Position numbers and translations under genes: made by a program
Shown here: positions 44,785 through 58,846 of the stretch, piece by piece
Numbering within the stretch: the first letter of the stretch is position 1
How the letters are laid out: each line of letters begins with the position of its first letter
Notes under the pieces: generated by a model
The model's database searches: none
What the model saw: only the letters and a program-made list of their open reading frames with translations
What the model was told of the DNA's origin: nothing
NCBI RefSeq assembly: GCF_018812025.1
Contig: NC_063062.1
Span: forward strand, 7,255,058-7,319,057
DNA: 64,000 nt
Reading direction: 5' to 3'
Source of the DNA: Megalobrama amblycephala
Lineage: Eukaryota > Chordata > Actinopteri > Cypriniformes > Xenocyprididae

Positions 44785-47693
44785 TATTAGAATAGATAAT
44801 AGAAGAGTGAATAAGTGTATTTCCATTTCATGCCAACTTTAGGCTGTATTTTCCAGGTTTTACCTTCCAACACCTGTTTTTCTATATTGAAGGAATATGT
44901 CAACATCACTCAAAGCTTCATGCCACAGAACTGCATTCTTACCTTACAAAAACGTCTCACTGGAGCCTTCAGATGCCTTTTGAGCCACACAAACCATCAG
45001 AATTTCAATGTGGTGTTTGAAGTGGAGCCAACACACCTTACACTACCCTTCAGGATGGATTTTGCTACCTGCTGAGTGCGTACAGAATGACAGGTAGGCC
45101 TCTATTTCCAGAAGAAAGCATATGTTTGGAGTATTTATAACTGACTTTCCCTCCCCTAATGCAATGAATATCATCTTGCCGAAAACAGACTGCTGACTCT
45201 GTACCACAAGGTGCTGCTGGTACCTTGTTGGACCCCCAGAGTGGGTCTAGTGGGGCCCTGTGGCTCATTATTTATCCACTGAGCTCCAGTCATTGCTGAT
45301 TGGGGTCCTTAGGGAACCATTATAGCAGACGATCTGTCCCAGCCAGCCACTGGATTCATCCATCATGCAAAACTGGAGCACTGGCAGTCTGTGTGCACCC
45401 TCGGCAAGTCCCACAGAATCTGCGGCGACGTGACGAAAGGGAATGCAAAATGTTGCTAATAGGTTTGGACGCTCATAGGGGACAAAAATTCAAATGTTGG
45501 AAACGGGACACCGGTGGGTGGATGCATAGGCGTGACAGAACCTATATTGGAGAGGTTTGTCTTACCTTGTTTTGACACTGTTGGCTTTGCTCAGCACACA
45601 CAGGTCCTCTGCAGTAGCTGACCTGTGTAGGTTTCATCCTGGCAGGCTCGCTCCAGTAATTCAATACTCTGCTCGGGGTTGGGACCCTATTTACAAATGG
45701 GTTCAGAAAGACGGGGGCCAGTGTGTTTCTGAAGTTTTTGACAGTTATGATACGAATCCCAATGGAAGGTACTCAAACTTGCGGTTTGGAAGACTACCAA
45801 GAAGCTCTAGAAGGTTGGTGGTTTAGGGTCATTTCTGACCGATATGAAAGTGAATATTGTCCCAGAGATTTAGACGGATTAGAAAAATTGCACACAAAAA
45901 GAAGAGCCAAACTTGTTGACCCCTAACCCTACTAAAGTGTCTTCAAATTATAATGCATGACTGCTTTATTTGGATCTTTTTCCCCCTTTTTGGATTCTTA
46001 AATGTATCGTTTGGACATAAACTTGACTAAGCTTTCAACTACAAGTTATTTTGCCATTTGTTTCAAACATAATAGACTTTCAGTTACATTAGCATTTGAT
46101 TAATTTGCCAAAAGTTTTGCTTTCTAAACATTAACAGCAGTGAAAATGTGCAGAACTTCTTCAGATGTGAAGCAACAGTTGGGGCTCAACACTGATGTGA
46201 CATTCTTTTGGATGAAAATTTAAGCAATGATTCAAACTCACACAAAGAGCAGTGTATATTCATTGAGATCAATATATTATCACTGTTGGGGAGAGGCTAA
46301 TTATCATTATTCAGCTTAAGGTGTGTTTTAGCAAGACAAAACACTAGTATTGCGCACATGCAAGCTCAGGCAGTAATGTTTTTTTTGTTTTTCTGTTTTT
46401 AATCAGGGACAATATCACACTAATAATACATAACAATATGTAAAAATGCACCAGATTCTAGCTAACATTTTCATCTGTAGTCCCTTCACTCAAACACTGT
46501 CCTTTATTTTATATGTAGTGTTAAAAAAATATTCAAGTAAATCAGTTTTTGTTTAGTTAGTTCATTTAAAAATAATAGTTACTAATTCAACTCCTTGTGC
46601 ACTGTTTGAGGTCTTTTTCAAATATATGTTTTTGTTTAAAATACATTTTTAAATTAATTAAATGTATCTACTCAAGTTTAATACTTTCACCCTACAGTAA
46701 TTGACATTTTACTGTTAAACTAAATCTAAGATGAATGCATCATAGATTAATTAGTGTTGGCTAATGCAGACAAATTATGAAGCTTTATTAAGATGATTTT
46801 TTTTTTTAATTTGTCCCAAATTTCTCTTCTACTTATGAACCCACCAAACTGCAATTTATTCTCAAATGCTATCTTTTTAGGACGTAAGCTGAGTATCTAT
46901 TGGAACTTTGTGTTTGCAAACATAATATTTGAGTCTATTTCTCGTATTAAACAGTATGTAGTTTAAATTTGGTGTTCTACTCCTTAGGTAACCATTAAGT
47001 TGTCAATGTAAAACCAACCATTTTTCTTTATTGGGTTGGGAAATACAGTTGGCTATTAGGAACCTATTTAACTATGAATCATGCAAACCATTCAAACCAA
47101 CTCGAAATTGTCTCGGAGACCAACAGACTACATACCTTCATTATATTTTTATATAAAACTATTATTTCACATAAGCAATAACAATAAGATCCCATACAAT
47201 GAGCAGATAAGCAAAGCAGGCAACAACAACCTGGAGATCAGTACTGACCTTGGCCAGAACATGAATTCCAAAATCATATGCCCATCAATCAAGTATTTGG
47301 CACACATATTGGCAGTACGCTTAAATGGGCTTTCAATGTCATAAAATAAGCCTACCAAAGATTATTCTTCATGCTTCTACTGAAGAGGTTGCCAGATCTT
47401 TCAGTAAGGACAAACAACCTAGCCTGACTTGCCACTTCAAAATATTCCTAAATAAGTAACAGGAGGAAAGGAATAATTGATGTCGCCCACTTATAAGTGA
47501 TTTCAGGCTTTTTTCCCCCTTCATAAAAACCTTATAAATACAGTCTGGTGTGGATTTCATTTTTTGGGGTGTATTTTCAGAGTACAGTCACACATTTGTG
47601 CATGCTAATGCTTGGCCCCCGCAGCACAATAAAATATAACCAACCACTAATAGCAGTTGTCAAATATCTGACCTACTGGTCAAGCCACACTTT
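44785..47693. other. Intergenic unique sequence, no supported gene
   Basis: Nearly 3 kb without recognisable transposon ends. Several overlapping short frames occur (44815-45926). On the minus strand, an open stretch from about 45767 to 45570 ends in a consensus donor-like AAG|GTAAGA (reading minus, at about 45570), but no homology or acceptor supports it as an exon. AT content rises beyond 46 kb. Confidence 0.4.
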
Positions 47694-47804
47694 GCATGGG
47701 CTGTGTTTCCCAAAAGCATTAAGCCTAAGTACGTCACAGAACCATTGCCACCAATGGTTTCTACGATCAACTTAGCTCACAATGCTTTTGAGAAACGAAG
47801 CCCT
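47694..47804. mobile_element. Small palindromic MITE ('TTTCCCAAAAGCATT')
   Basis: The left arm 'gggctgtgtttcccaaaagc' with 'att' and the right arm 'aatgcttttgagaaacgaag' with 'ccc' are inverse, as are the inner 'agaaccattg' and 'caatggttct'. About 110 bp in all, with no coding capacity. Confidence 0.8.
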
Positions 47805-48654
47805 GGTTTGTTTCTCCATATCGCAACTGACAACCAAGCCAGATATCTACAGAAGTTATCCAAAATTCATATTTCGCAACCAAACAGCAATGTAACAACA
47901 TGATGTACTGTATATTTAATTTCAGGTCTCTTTGATTAATGAAATTCACAGATACTCTAAACATTTACACTTGTTAATTTATTAATTCAGTGATAATTTC
48001 TACCTCTGGCTTTTATATATACTTATATATATATATATATATATAGTAATTTAATATAAGGTTATGGCTTAACTCACTGTCATTGATTTCTCAGAATTTA
48101 GTCAGTACATGAAGTAAAACCTGCATATGCGTCATCTGTTTACCAGTCTTCACAAATAATACATTCTCAGACTTCTTGAATTATGTATGCTGAAATATTC
48201 CACGTCTATGCAGCTGTAGCGAAATTCATAACAGACAAGACATCTGAAGTATGATATCTGCAAAAATATGTTCTATGTTTTATGTCCACAATTGAATTAC
48301 AGCGCATATAAATTCTGCATAGGTTTTGAAGGTATAAATATAACTCGTGTTTTGCTTGCACAGCAGGAATCTTTTTTTCACCTTCTGTGATGGCTGAACA
48401 TCAGAAGCACTCAGCCATGTTTTAATAAAGGCAGTATATTCCTGTGATGGCTCCTGTCAACAGTCTGAACCTGTTCTAGTATGCATTACATTAAAGAAGG
48501 TAAAGTCTTGTGCATGTGCTAGCACTACTATATAAGGTGAGTGCAATGTGGTACTCTTAATTTGGGGTGTTTTGAGTTTAAATGAAGTGTTTTTCTTTAA
48601 ATCTGTTGTCGTTTTTTTTTTTTTTTTTTTTTTTCAAAAGGCAAAGAATGTGCT
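47805..48654. other. Intergenic, with (TA)n and poly(T) runs
   Basis: A (TA)n tract is at about 48016-48046 and a T-run of about 22 at 48612-48634. Otherwise unique and AT-rich. Confidence 0.5.
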
Positions 48655-49765
48655 CGTTTGAACCATAGACTGTAAAAAAAGATGGACGACGCGACGCCGC
48701 TTCCTTCCATTGTATTGAACTGAAGCCAAAATGGGCTGATGAATGGGCGCTGACACGTTACGCAATACGTCAAAAAAAAAAAAGTTTGGAGCCTGGGCAT
48801 GCGCAGAAGGAATCGTCGTGGAGCCGGAGGCGGAGTCGCGATATCAAACTTCCGCCCAGACGACTGCGTCATCATTCATGTATTTTAAATAGACTATAAA
48901 AATTATACACAATTTAAAAGTCTACCTATAAAATAATAGGCTATTCTGTTTCTAGAGCAATAATATTTTTGAAACAGCAAATTCAGTAGATAAAATCAAT
49001 ATAATATGCCACTAGAAACAACTCTAAATCGCCAGAAACGGTCCTGCCATTTTAAATCAAGTTCAACTAACGTTACAGGAGATCGATTGCTGTAATTAGA
49101 GTAAGCTATCATTAGTTTTGTCCTGCTAATTATTATTTTATACCCATAAAAATAATAAGTAACTGCCAGATAACGATCACCTGCTTTTTCCCGACATGGT
49201 TAACATTAGGTGTGTTATCTTAACTAATTAGCTTATAACGCCCACATTTAATGTTACAGAAAAAAGTTCAGTGATCCGTCAGATCCTGTAGGTCAGTTAG
49301 TACAGTTTACTGCTGAACAACTCATTTTGTTGGTGTTAAATAACAAAGAAATCGAAAATTAACAGTTAGTTAATACATCTTCAATCTCCCCTCGAAGCTC
49401 CGACAGTCCTCAGACAAGCTGTCAATCAACTTCGAATCACGACGACACGCCCCGTTTTTATAGCATCAAATTGCTAGCTAAAATCTAAATCATCACAAAA
49501 ACGAACAATTGAATATATATCAGCGTGATAACAACTACCTTAAATGACCAAAACCATCTTTCAGAAAGTTTTATTTGAAGTTTTTATTTTTGAAAGATTT
49601 ATTATATTTATATATATTGAAAGATTTATTTTTAAGTTTTCACTGAAGTCTCATTCGACTGCATTGAGAGGGCGGGGTTTATGACCTGTACTGCATCCAG
49701 CCTCCAGGGGGCGATCAAAGAGCCCGCGGCTTCACTTTTCAGGACGTATGAGACACACCCGGTTT
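48655..49765. mobile_element. Dispersed repeat ('ccatagactgtaaaaaaaga')
   Basis: Starts near 'tttgaaccatagactgtaaa' with CpG-rich 'gatggacgacgcgacgccgc' and ends near 'acacccggtttgaactct'. 'tgaac' motifs at both ends and the GC-rich flanks against an AT-rich interior suggest a DNA element of about 1.1 kb, known to me only as a recurrent cyprinid sequence. The limits are approximate. Confidence 0.45.
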
Positions 49766-51288
49766 GAACTCTAATGCTGCTAATACTAATAATTGCTGTG
49801 CTTTATTAGCCTTGATGTTTCTGTTTGTAGGCTAATCATTTACTTGAAATGTGATTGTCAAGTACCAGATCTGACACCTGAAAAAAGCATTGTGGGAACA
49901 TAAAGTCATACAGGCTGGTTTGATCTACATCAAAGCCTTTCGTTCTTCTGAGAACTCAGTAAGACGGCTGAGTACAAAGACTTCACACAAACCAGGTGAA
50001 ACACCCACCTACACACATTCATAAAAAAAATACTTCTAATGAAAATCAATGGCATTATAGCAAATCATAAATATGTAAATGACAAAAGTCTTAAAAAAAA
50101 TAGCAACATAATCCTGGTGGATAGGGTAAAATGTAACTAAGAGATTGATTACATTTAAGAATTGCAAACAATTTTTTTTTTCTTTTTTTTTTTCATGTTT
50201 TCAGAAGCATTGAATCATTAGATTCGCATCTATTTCCAGAACAAAAATTTGAACATTGGATAAAGCTAGGTTGAAAACTCTTGATATTAAAGAGTAAAGA
50301 GTTTTACAGAGGGGATTTTGGATACATCTTTTTATCACTCCATAAATCATAAAATACTGTCAACAGACAGAAAAAAATAAATTTTTACCATATTTTTAGG
50401 AATAAAATATTGTATAAAATCAGGAAAATGATATATGAACAAACACTTTTGTAAGAAACTTCAGAATATAAATAGAAATAACATTTGGTGCATGTAAGTG
50501 CTATAAAGTTGAGATTTCTGGCTCAGTGCATGAGAAAAAAAAAACTACTTTTGAGAAAACATTGCCTTGAAAAATATGCAAATAGATAAAGTGCAATAAA
50601 AAAAACACACTTAAATGTGTATTTTGGATGTTTCCTTTCCTGAAACGACATGTTGTGAAATTCCAAATAGCCTAAAATCTCACAACTGAACTGTATATGA
50701 AAAAAATATATTTTTGCATGTAGTGTTTTGCCTTAACATTGACACGTAGTTGTGATGATCTAATGAGGTCTTCTGTGTTTTATGGTTTTCTTGTCACAAC
50801 AAAAATGACTTCCTGTAAGCTGATTACACCACACCACATTTTTCAAATATTAATATTTTAAAACATTTTTATGTTGTATTATTTATTTATTTATATCTGG
50901 CATAAAAAATGTGGTAACACTTTACAATGAGGTCTCATTAATGATTTAACTACATATTTTATACATCACATTTCTGTATCCCCACCCACGGACAGCCTTT
51001 ATCACTGAAAATTGTACCGTACTATGTCTACTCTTTAACAGCGTTCTTGTAAAAATGGAACTCTATGGCAAGAGCTTTCGTATCTGTACGTGATGGCATT
51101 TTGCTTCGGGAGATTGGGCAGAACCGACAGAATGGCAGTTTCTTCCAGTTTTCTTCCGTTTGGCCTAAAACTATGGATGTGTTTGTGCCCTTCCCTCACT
51201 AACTTCCCTCCATTTCGTTCACTCGGATATACATCATGTTGCACAAGCCCACTACTGGTGGAACCTGTGCAATGTGTTTAAGTTTTGT
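49766..51288. other. Intergenic AT-rich sequence
   Basis: No gene recognised. At 50913-50970 'gtggtaacactttacaatga' with 'ggtctcatt' is a fragment of the GGTAACACTTTAC family seen complete at 53199-53507. Frames at 51035-51281 are antiparallel chance frames. Confidence 0.5.
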
Positions 51289-52248
51289 TTAAAGGTGCCC
51301 TAGAATTAAAAATTGAATTTATATTGGCATAGTTAAATAACAAGAGTTCAGTACATGGAAATGACATACAGTGAGTCTCAAACTCCATTGTTTCCTCCTT
51401 CTTATATAAATCTCATTTGTTTAAAAGACCTCCAAAGAACAGGTGAAACTCAACATAACACCGACTGTTACGTAACAGTCGGGATCATTAATATGTACGC
51501 CCCCAATATTTGCATATGCCAGCCCATGATCGAGGCATTACACAAGGGCAGCCAGTATTAACGTCTGGGTGTGCACAGCTGAATCATCAGACTAGGTAAG
51601 CAAGCGAGAACAATAGCGAAAAATGTCAGATGGAGTGATAATAACTGACATGATCCATGATATCATGATATTTTTAATGATATTTGTAAATTGTCTTTCT
51701 AAATGTTTCGTTAGCATGTTGCTAATGTACTGTTACATGTGGTTAAAGTTACCATTGTTTCTTACTGTATTCACGGTCATTTTTAAACACTTTTTAAACA
51801 CTTGCTGTCTGTATAATGCACAAACACAACTTCATTCTTTATAAATCTCTCCAACAGTGTGTAATGTTAGCTGTAGCCACGGAGCAAAACCTCAAACTCA
51901 TATGTAAACATCCAAATAAATACAATACTCACACAATCTGACGCATGCATGCAGTATGCATGACGAACACTTTGTAAAGATCCATTTTGAGGGTTATATT
52001 AGCTGTGTAAACTTTGTTTATGCACTGTTTAAGGCAAGCGCGAGCTCCGTGGGCGGAAAGCGCGAACATTTAAAGGGGCTGCAGCATGAATCAGCGCATT
52101 TCTAATTCTGCCCCAAAATAGGCAGTTAAAAAAATTAATTTAAAAAAAAATCTATGGGGTATTTTGAGCTGAAACTTCACAGACACATTCAGGGGACACC
52201 TTAGACTTATATTACATCTTGTAAAAAAACGTTCGATGGCACCTTTAA
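51289..52248 (-). mobile_element. TTAA-flanked non-autonomous transposon, copy F (960 bp)
   Basis: TTAAAGGTGCCCTAGAAT...ATGGCACCTTTAA, same orientation as D and E. GTTACGTAAC is intact at 51477-51486 and the octamer complement ATTTGCAT is present. The right terminus has one substitution (GATGGCACC instead of AGGGCACC). Confidence 0.9.
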
Positions 52249-53198
52249 ACAAATGTTTAAACTTTTTTTCCTTATGAATTTGTTTTACACACTATTCTAT
52301 TGGCCTGTAAGTATGCTTGGGATGTTGGAGAAAATATAAAAGATTACACAAATGTAAATGATAACAATACAATAAACTATAACTTTGTAAAAAAAACAGC
52401 CAGATTAAGGTTGCTATAAGTATTATGAGGTTAAATGTCAAAATAACTCCAATATCATACACTTGAGTTGTGTGGGGTGAGGGTAAAATAAGCGTGATCT
52501 GCTGTGATATCACAATTGTGTTGCATTGTGGTCAGTGGATCTGCCTTAAGTGTACATATTGAGTAGACTCGCCCCCTCTGTCAAATTCAAAGGGTTGAGG
52601 GTCTGTCCACATGACAAAGTTGAACACACTTCAAAATGGCAGTGGGGATTGCACTGAGGGGAAGTGCTTAGGGAAGTTTGCGAGTGTATTTCTAAAAGTG
52701 GAGTTAAACGCAGCCACTGTGTTCGTATTCATCCTTCAGCCTTTAGCTGCTGCCTACAATGCACCGGTTCCTTCACTGGAAACCAAAAGTAACTCATTCC
52801 CGCTAAACGTTTACTCTTTGAATCCTTGCACCTGCGAACAATACAAGTTGACACCATTATGTCTATAAGTTTGCTAAGAAGTATTTCCAACTAAAGCAAG
52901 GCGATATTTGACTCTGGTAAGAGTATCCATAGCAGACTGGTAGGAGTGGCCTTTGATGGCAACATGACCAATGCATTATGAGTGTTGAAGTTTTCTTACC
53001 TGTTTGGTAAAAGGGAACACAACGGTCTTTTTTCTGTTTTCTAGTCAGTTAGCACTTATTTCAGAAATAAAAAAAATGCCTTTCTACTTTATAGGCAGCC
53101 AACTTTTATTGAAATCCCATTTTGCCACTGGTGAAGTACCCCTTTAACAAATGGAACCTTATTGTAAGGTGTTAGGCTACCAAAGATTCGATATAGAC
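52249..53198. other. Intergenic unique sequence
   Basis: No gene recognised. 'acaaatggaaccttattgta' followed by 'aggtgtta' at 53148-53174 is a stray right end of the element that follows. Confidence 0.5.
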
Positions 53199-53507
53199 GG
53201 TAACACTACAATAAGTTTCATTAGTTAACTACATTAGTTAACATGAACTAATAATGAACTGCACTTATACAACTTTTACTAATCTTTGTTAATGTTAATT
53301 TTAACATTTACTAATACATTATTAAAATCTTGTTAACATTAGTTAATGCACTGTGAACTAACATGAACAAACAATGAACAACTGTATTTTCATTAACGTT
53401 AAGGAAGATTAGTACATACAGTAACAAATGTATTGCTCATGGTTAGTTGATGTTAGTAAATACATAAATTAACATTTAACAAATGAACCTTATTGTAAAG
53501 TGTTACC
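53199..53507. mobile_element. 309-bp TIR element 'GGTAACACTNNACAATAAG'
   Basis: The left end 'ggtaacactacaataagttt' and the right end 'gaaccttattgtaaagtgtt' with 'acc' are inverse. The interior consists of repeated 'ttagttaac' and 'gttaac' motifs in both orientations. It is the full-length reference for the interrupted copy at 29598-30595. Confidence 0.85.
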
Positions 53508-55380
53508 ATATAGACTATTATAACGCAGTCTGAAATATGCAATCGCTGGACAGTTATACCAGCTAGACAATTTTAACTTTAAGCCCCACAATCAATCAAT
53601 CAATCAATCAATCTGCAAAATGAATAAATGTAATTGGTCCTGGCAAAAATGAGAATCTTTTTCTGTTTGAAAAAGCTTGTAATTGTAAATGGCTTCAATG
53701 TATGACAGTATCACAAAAAACATTTCAATATTTATGTTTTTTTGTTTATTGTTAATTATGTGTCCTCTGAACTGCCCATAACATAATCTGTACATGTGTT
53801 TACAACTGGAACTAAAGTTTCTCCTTAATTATATATGGTCCTCATTTCTGGGATGTCACAAAATTGTAAATGATCATGAGGTCAGTTACTTAGAAGACTT
53901 CAGTTAATACTACATCCACAGCAAATGACCCTCTAAACACACATCTGTGTTCCATGAAGCCAAGACCTCCCCATTACGCCAAATTCTTGTGTTTCACACA
54001 TGGAGGGCACATTTGTAGATCATTATTGACAATGACTGAAACATGTGGGCACCATTTGCTAAAAGCATCATCAGCCCACAATATCACTCATATTTATTTG
54101 CATAGTTTGCATTTTTGGCTAACATTTGATAAATATCAAGAGCTTCTTAAGCAGATATAGTATGGCTTTAAAGTTTTTTTTTTAAATGTTTACCATCAAA
54201 GCCTCAGTGTTTCTGCAGATTCAAAAGACTGAGCTGTCAGTAAATATTTACAGTACTTACAATCTCTGGATGTTTTGTTCTGAGAGGATGACTGAGTATA
54301 ACATCTGAAGAAAAACTGTTAACATGTACTAAATCTAATTATGTCATTTATGCACTGATTGTGTTTCAAGTTTATATTTTATTATTTTCATTATTTTTAG
54401 TTGGTATGTCAGTATAAATGAAGCATACAACAAATGACAGATCAGAAGATTGGCTAGTATGTCATGACAAAAGACTTGAATGCACTTGGACAGTTGTGCT
54501 GCTAGAAATAAAGGCTCTTTAATATTGAACATACTTGTCTCTACTTTTGATGAGAAGTGGGTTGTTAAATTATTTATTTCAGATTAAGGTAATTGCTATT
54601 CATTTTCCAAAGTCATTTGTATGAGTATACACCCTGAAGGTAGAGAATGCTGAGAGGTGCACTGTGTGTAAAGATGAATGATTAACACAGAGGGGTTGTG
54701 TAAAATATTAAAAAAACAGCTCACAGCTAGAATTAAATGAGTCGTTATTTGCATGGAGAGGCCGAGGTTCATTTAGAAAAATGGTTTGAAGAAGCATGAC
54801 AAAAAAGTTTTTGTCATTGGATATACAATGGTCAATGACAATGACAAGACATTTTTTTGCTTGAACTTACTTTCTTTTTACCTTCATAAAGCTTGCATTA
54901 TCCACTAGATCTGTAGTGAAATAGCAGAATAACCAAAATATGCAGCAGGCACATGAAAATAAGATCACAACGTAAAAGCCTCCGATTATTTTGAAATTGC
55001 ATCGCTGAAGTACCATAATGCTACAGTGTGGAAATTTTGTATACAAATCTGTGACTCATCAGCACTGTGAGTTTTTTGGCAGATTATTGGATGTATAAAG
55101 CTTTATGGATGTGGCTGCTGGCCTTGATGTATAGCGGTGAGGTAACTGACACAAACCGCAGTGAAGTCTCGGAGGATTCTGCCCAATCATCACAGTGAGT
55201 TTTAAATCTGGAATTGGCACTGTATGCTGACACACAAAATCAAAACAACAAACCACTAAAAGTCACTTTAAATCTGGTTCATACCGGATTTCCATCTGTC
55301 ATTCTAATATTTAATAAGGATACTAATTATGTAAGTAGTAAGAAATAGGGATGAATTTGAGCTCCAGAAAATAAACATTT
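53508..55380. other. Intergenic unique sequence
   Basis: A (CAAT)n tract of about six units lies at 53589-53612. No exon or transposon ends are recognised. Frames are all under 70 codons. Confidence 0.5.
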
Positions 55381-55590
55381 TACACAAAAAATATTAAGCA
55401 GCACAGCTGTTTTTTTAAAGTGATAATAATAATAATAATAAATGTTTCTTGAGCAGCACATCAGCATATTGGAAAGATTTTTGAAGGATCATGTGACACT
55501 GAAGATGCTGAAAATTGATTGATTCACATAAAACATACTTTGTAATGGGATTATTATTAAATTAGAAAAAAAAAAAGAATCATTTTCACT
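55381..55590 (-). repeat. Dispersed TIR-element fragment (25454 family)
   Basis: 'tttcttgagcagcacatcag' with 'catattgg' and 'tgaaggatcatgtgacactg' with 'aagatgctgaaaattgatt' match the other minus-oriented copies. A short (AAT)n lies inside at 55425-55441. Confidence 0.75.
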
Positions 55591-55896
55591 GTCTCAAACT
55601 TATAGACCCTAGTGTGTATTTCTACATACATGTATTTATAAGTACAGACTGATCGTAAATACAGATATAAATACAGATTGTTAAATTAAATGGGAGCGAG
55701 TGATCGAGGTAACTACATTTGTCAATGTCTTCATGTCAGTCACTACTATACTAACACATTTCAAAACATAGGAAATGATGTGAAATTAATCATACTCCTA
55801 AGTGTTTTGTAAGAAAGGTTTGGCTAATGTCAGTCCATACATGGGTGGTTGAATAGCAGTGAAATATACTGTAAGAGTTAGTCTGTTAAAGACGCC
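55591..55896. other. Intergenic spacer
   Basis: No feature recognised. Confidence 0.45.
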
Positions 55897-55897
55897 G

Positions 55898-55928
<31 letters not shown>

Positions 55929-56003
55929 CATCCATCCATCCATCCATCCATCCATCCATCCATCCATCCATCCATCCATCCATCCATCCATCCATCCATC
56001 CAT
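55897..56003. repeat. Compound (TATC)n-(CATC)n microsatellite
   Basis: About eight TATC units pass directly into about nineteen CATC units, suggesting point conversion and expansion within one tetranucleotide array. It yields a chance 'PSIH' repeat frame. Confidence 0.96.
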
Positions 56004-56119
56004 CATCTGTCGGTCGGTCGTCCGGCCTATCATCTAGAATTCTGTTAGTTCATTTTATTTCATTTAAAAAAAAAAAAAATCCATGTAGCCTTTCACTTGC
56101 ACTGTGAAAATGAGGGAAA

Positions 56120-56683
56120 TTAAGGGACTATATGTAAGATTTTTACTTTAATAAAGCATAAAAATACCCAAATATGTTTGCAGATATTTAGGAAACATTA
56201 AGTTCACCTACTTGTTTCTCAGAAAAACAATGCTACAGCCAGATATACTTTGAAATGTGTGTTCCGTGTCGGAATGTCTGTCTTTGTTTTGGTCTATGTG
56301 AAACCGTGTGCTGCCAGTTTATCCAATAGTATTTCGACATCACAGGTTGCCAGTTCACAGAAAACACCGTGTATTGCAGCCATGGAAACCAACAAACAAA
56401 CTGGGTCAGAGAATTGCAGATTCTTCCTGACCTAAAAAGCCTCTGCATCTATCTAAAAATCTCTATGAATGACAGCATATTAAAACACAGATAAATCAAC
56501 TCATCAGTTTACAGTGTGTAAGTCTCCTCAGCTTTCATTGTCAATTGCGCTCCCTATTGTTGCGTGTCCTCAAGCTGGCCACCCGCGTCTTTGAAGGAGG
56601 GGGCGGGGCAAACAATATTTTTAATTTGGACTGCAGTACCTATTTCGACCACTGGGTGTCATTCCTACATAGAGCCCCTTTAA
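56120..56683. mobile_element. TTAA-flanked element with 'AGGGRCTMTATGTA' ends
   Basis: TTAAGGGACTATATGTAAGA on the left and 'attcctacatagagcccctt' with 'taa' on the right are imperfect inverse repeats with TTAA at both limits. The interior (564 bp) contains a GC-rich patch 'ggagggggcggggcaaac'. Short frames on both strands are chance. Confidence 0.65.
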
Positions 56684-57766
56684 GTACTTAACCAAGATCT
56701 TTGGTCTTTTTTGTCTGTCATCTTTTGTTTTAGGTCGTTTAAACTGTTCTAATGTCCCACTGATTGGAAACTACACCTGGCCTGAATGATCTTTTTACAA
56801 ATCTGTGCCAATGAAATCTAATGGGCATCACTGTTATCGCACTGTTTCCAGATGTGCAACATATACAGTTTCATCTGCATGAGTCTCTAAAGGTCTGTGA
56901 TCCTTTTTTAAATTAAGGAAACTGTTGTACAAATGGATCTTAATGGGATGATCCTGAAAAATTTTGATAGCAGGACTTGACTACTTTCCAGTTCGCCATC
57001 AGCTCTGACAACAAAATCACTCTGATTTATTACAGTGTGTCAGTGTTCAGCGGAACAGCTTTTGCTGGAATGAAAAGCATCAGAAGGCAGGCAAACTGTG
57101 GTATTTCAGGTCAAGACTACAATATCAAAGCTTTTTGGTTCAGTGCAATTAAGTAACTTTGGAGAATATTGCAACCTTATTATGAGTGTACACAGGAAGT
57201 CTTCTGAATTCCCTGAATGAAAATGTGACCTTATGTTTAGTTTGTAGTCATTATGTATCCTGAATACATTTATAAAGCTGTAATGAAAATGTGATTCTTA
57301 TTAAAAACATAGGGGAGAATAAACACACTTGTTACTCCAGTGAATATAAAGTTGCTGGGGTAAGCTGTCAAAAGTTCAGATCTACAAAGAATCATCCTCA
57401 TGTTGTTGCAAACCTGTATTACTTTCTGTTTCCACACAATGATCGTCAGTAGGGTCCAGTGTTGTTTAAGACCATTTTAGACCACCTTTCATTTTTGTGA
57501 CAAAAACAGTTACAACATTCTTCAAAATATCTTCTTTTGTCTTCTGCAGAAGATAGAAAGTGATAAAGGTATTAAATAAGTATGGAATCTCAATGAAGTG
57601 ATTCTCAAAAAATATTCAGACACTGACATAATTAAGATTATTTTTTTCTGACACAGTTTAACTCTGAGATCTTGTCGTATTTTATTACCTTTTTTTAAAC
57701 TATAGTGTAAAAACTGTATTAATGAATGAAATGTTCAAGGTGCCTGAATAAATTTTGGTTTGACTG
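56684..57766. other. Intergenic unique sequence
   Basis: A decayed piece of a foldback repeat is possible near 57380-57550 ('catcctcatgttgttgcaaa', 'cttctgcagaagatagaaag'). No gene recognised. Confidence 0.45.

Positions 57767-57843
<77 letters not shown>
57767..57843. repeat. (TA)n microsatellite
   Basis: About 37 TA units, uninterrupted. Confidence 0.96.
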
Positions 57844-57846
<3 letters not shown>

Positions 57847-58846
57847 CTGGCCCTTTAAGACTCAAAACCTTATAGTTGCTGAGATAAGTTATACCTTGTT
57901 ATTGTGACAACTTCCCCATGTGACAACAAGCCCCAGTCTCCCTTAATGCTTTATCAGTCACAACAGAAATAGAAAGAAGCCTTATTTCCTCACTGAGAAT
58001 TAAGTTATCTTTCCCACACTCTTTGCAAGGCAGCAAAAGAAGGCTCTCCCGCCTACTGACAGTTATTCCCCAAAGAGAGAACAACAGCTGACAGTTAATG
58101 ACCCAGTTATGCAAATCCAGTCCTATAGCGGTTTGTTTGCTCCTAGTTCCGAGCATCCATTAAGATAAAGAAACACTACCACCGCTACCACATGATCTCT
58201 CTCGGAGCTGGAGGCACACTGTAAATTTGTGCTTGCCTGGAAGAATACATTTAATGAGCATAAAACATGTATAAGATATGATGGGAACTGGAAGTGACAG
58301 CATCAGCCCCGTTTTTATTTATCAAGCTTAAATTTAGATAAGATTCAGCTGTACTTCCAATTCACTTGTTACAAAGAGTTTTGTTAGATTTTATTTCACA
58401 ATCTTAGCATGAGCTAGTGACCATGAACCTAATGAAGATATTTTGAAAAAATGTCTTCGTGTTTTTTGTCTATACAATAAAAGTCAATGTTTTGGACCCT
58501 ATTGACTTTCACAGTGGTCAAAACCCAACATAGGTTCACTGGAAAAATGTACCTCTACCTACATTTTTGCACACCTCCAAAAACGTACAGCATTACACCT
58601 GCAATGAGAAGCACTCTGGTACGACTGGTATGAGTCACGATAAAAGAGCTCAAAGATTTGTAGAAGCAAGCTAAAATGTTTAGGTTGTTTAAGAAAATGT
58701 ATTTTTATGTCACTTTGCTTTTGTTAACACTAGCGGTTAGGTGTGTACGTTATTTTTAAACGTGATAGAGCAATTTTCATTTTCGAAGTGCCGCAATATG
58801 TACAACAACAAACGTAGCCTAATAAATTGCCAGATTCAGGCCCAGT
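57844..58846. other. Intergenic unique sequence
   Basis: No repeat ends or coding exon recognised. The 85-codon minus frame at 57899-58156 has no family features. 58010-58230 is of higher complexity than its surroundings. Confidence 0.45.

Noticed and set aside
55859..56107. Frame with Ser-Ile-His-Pro repeats
   Set aside because: Translation of the (TATC)n/(CATC)n tract.
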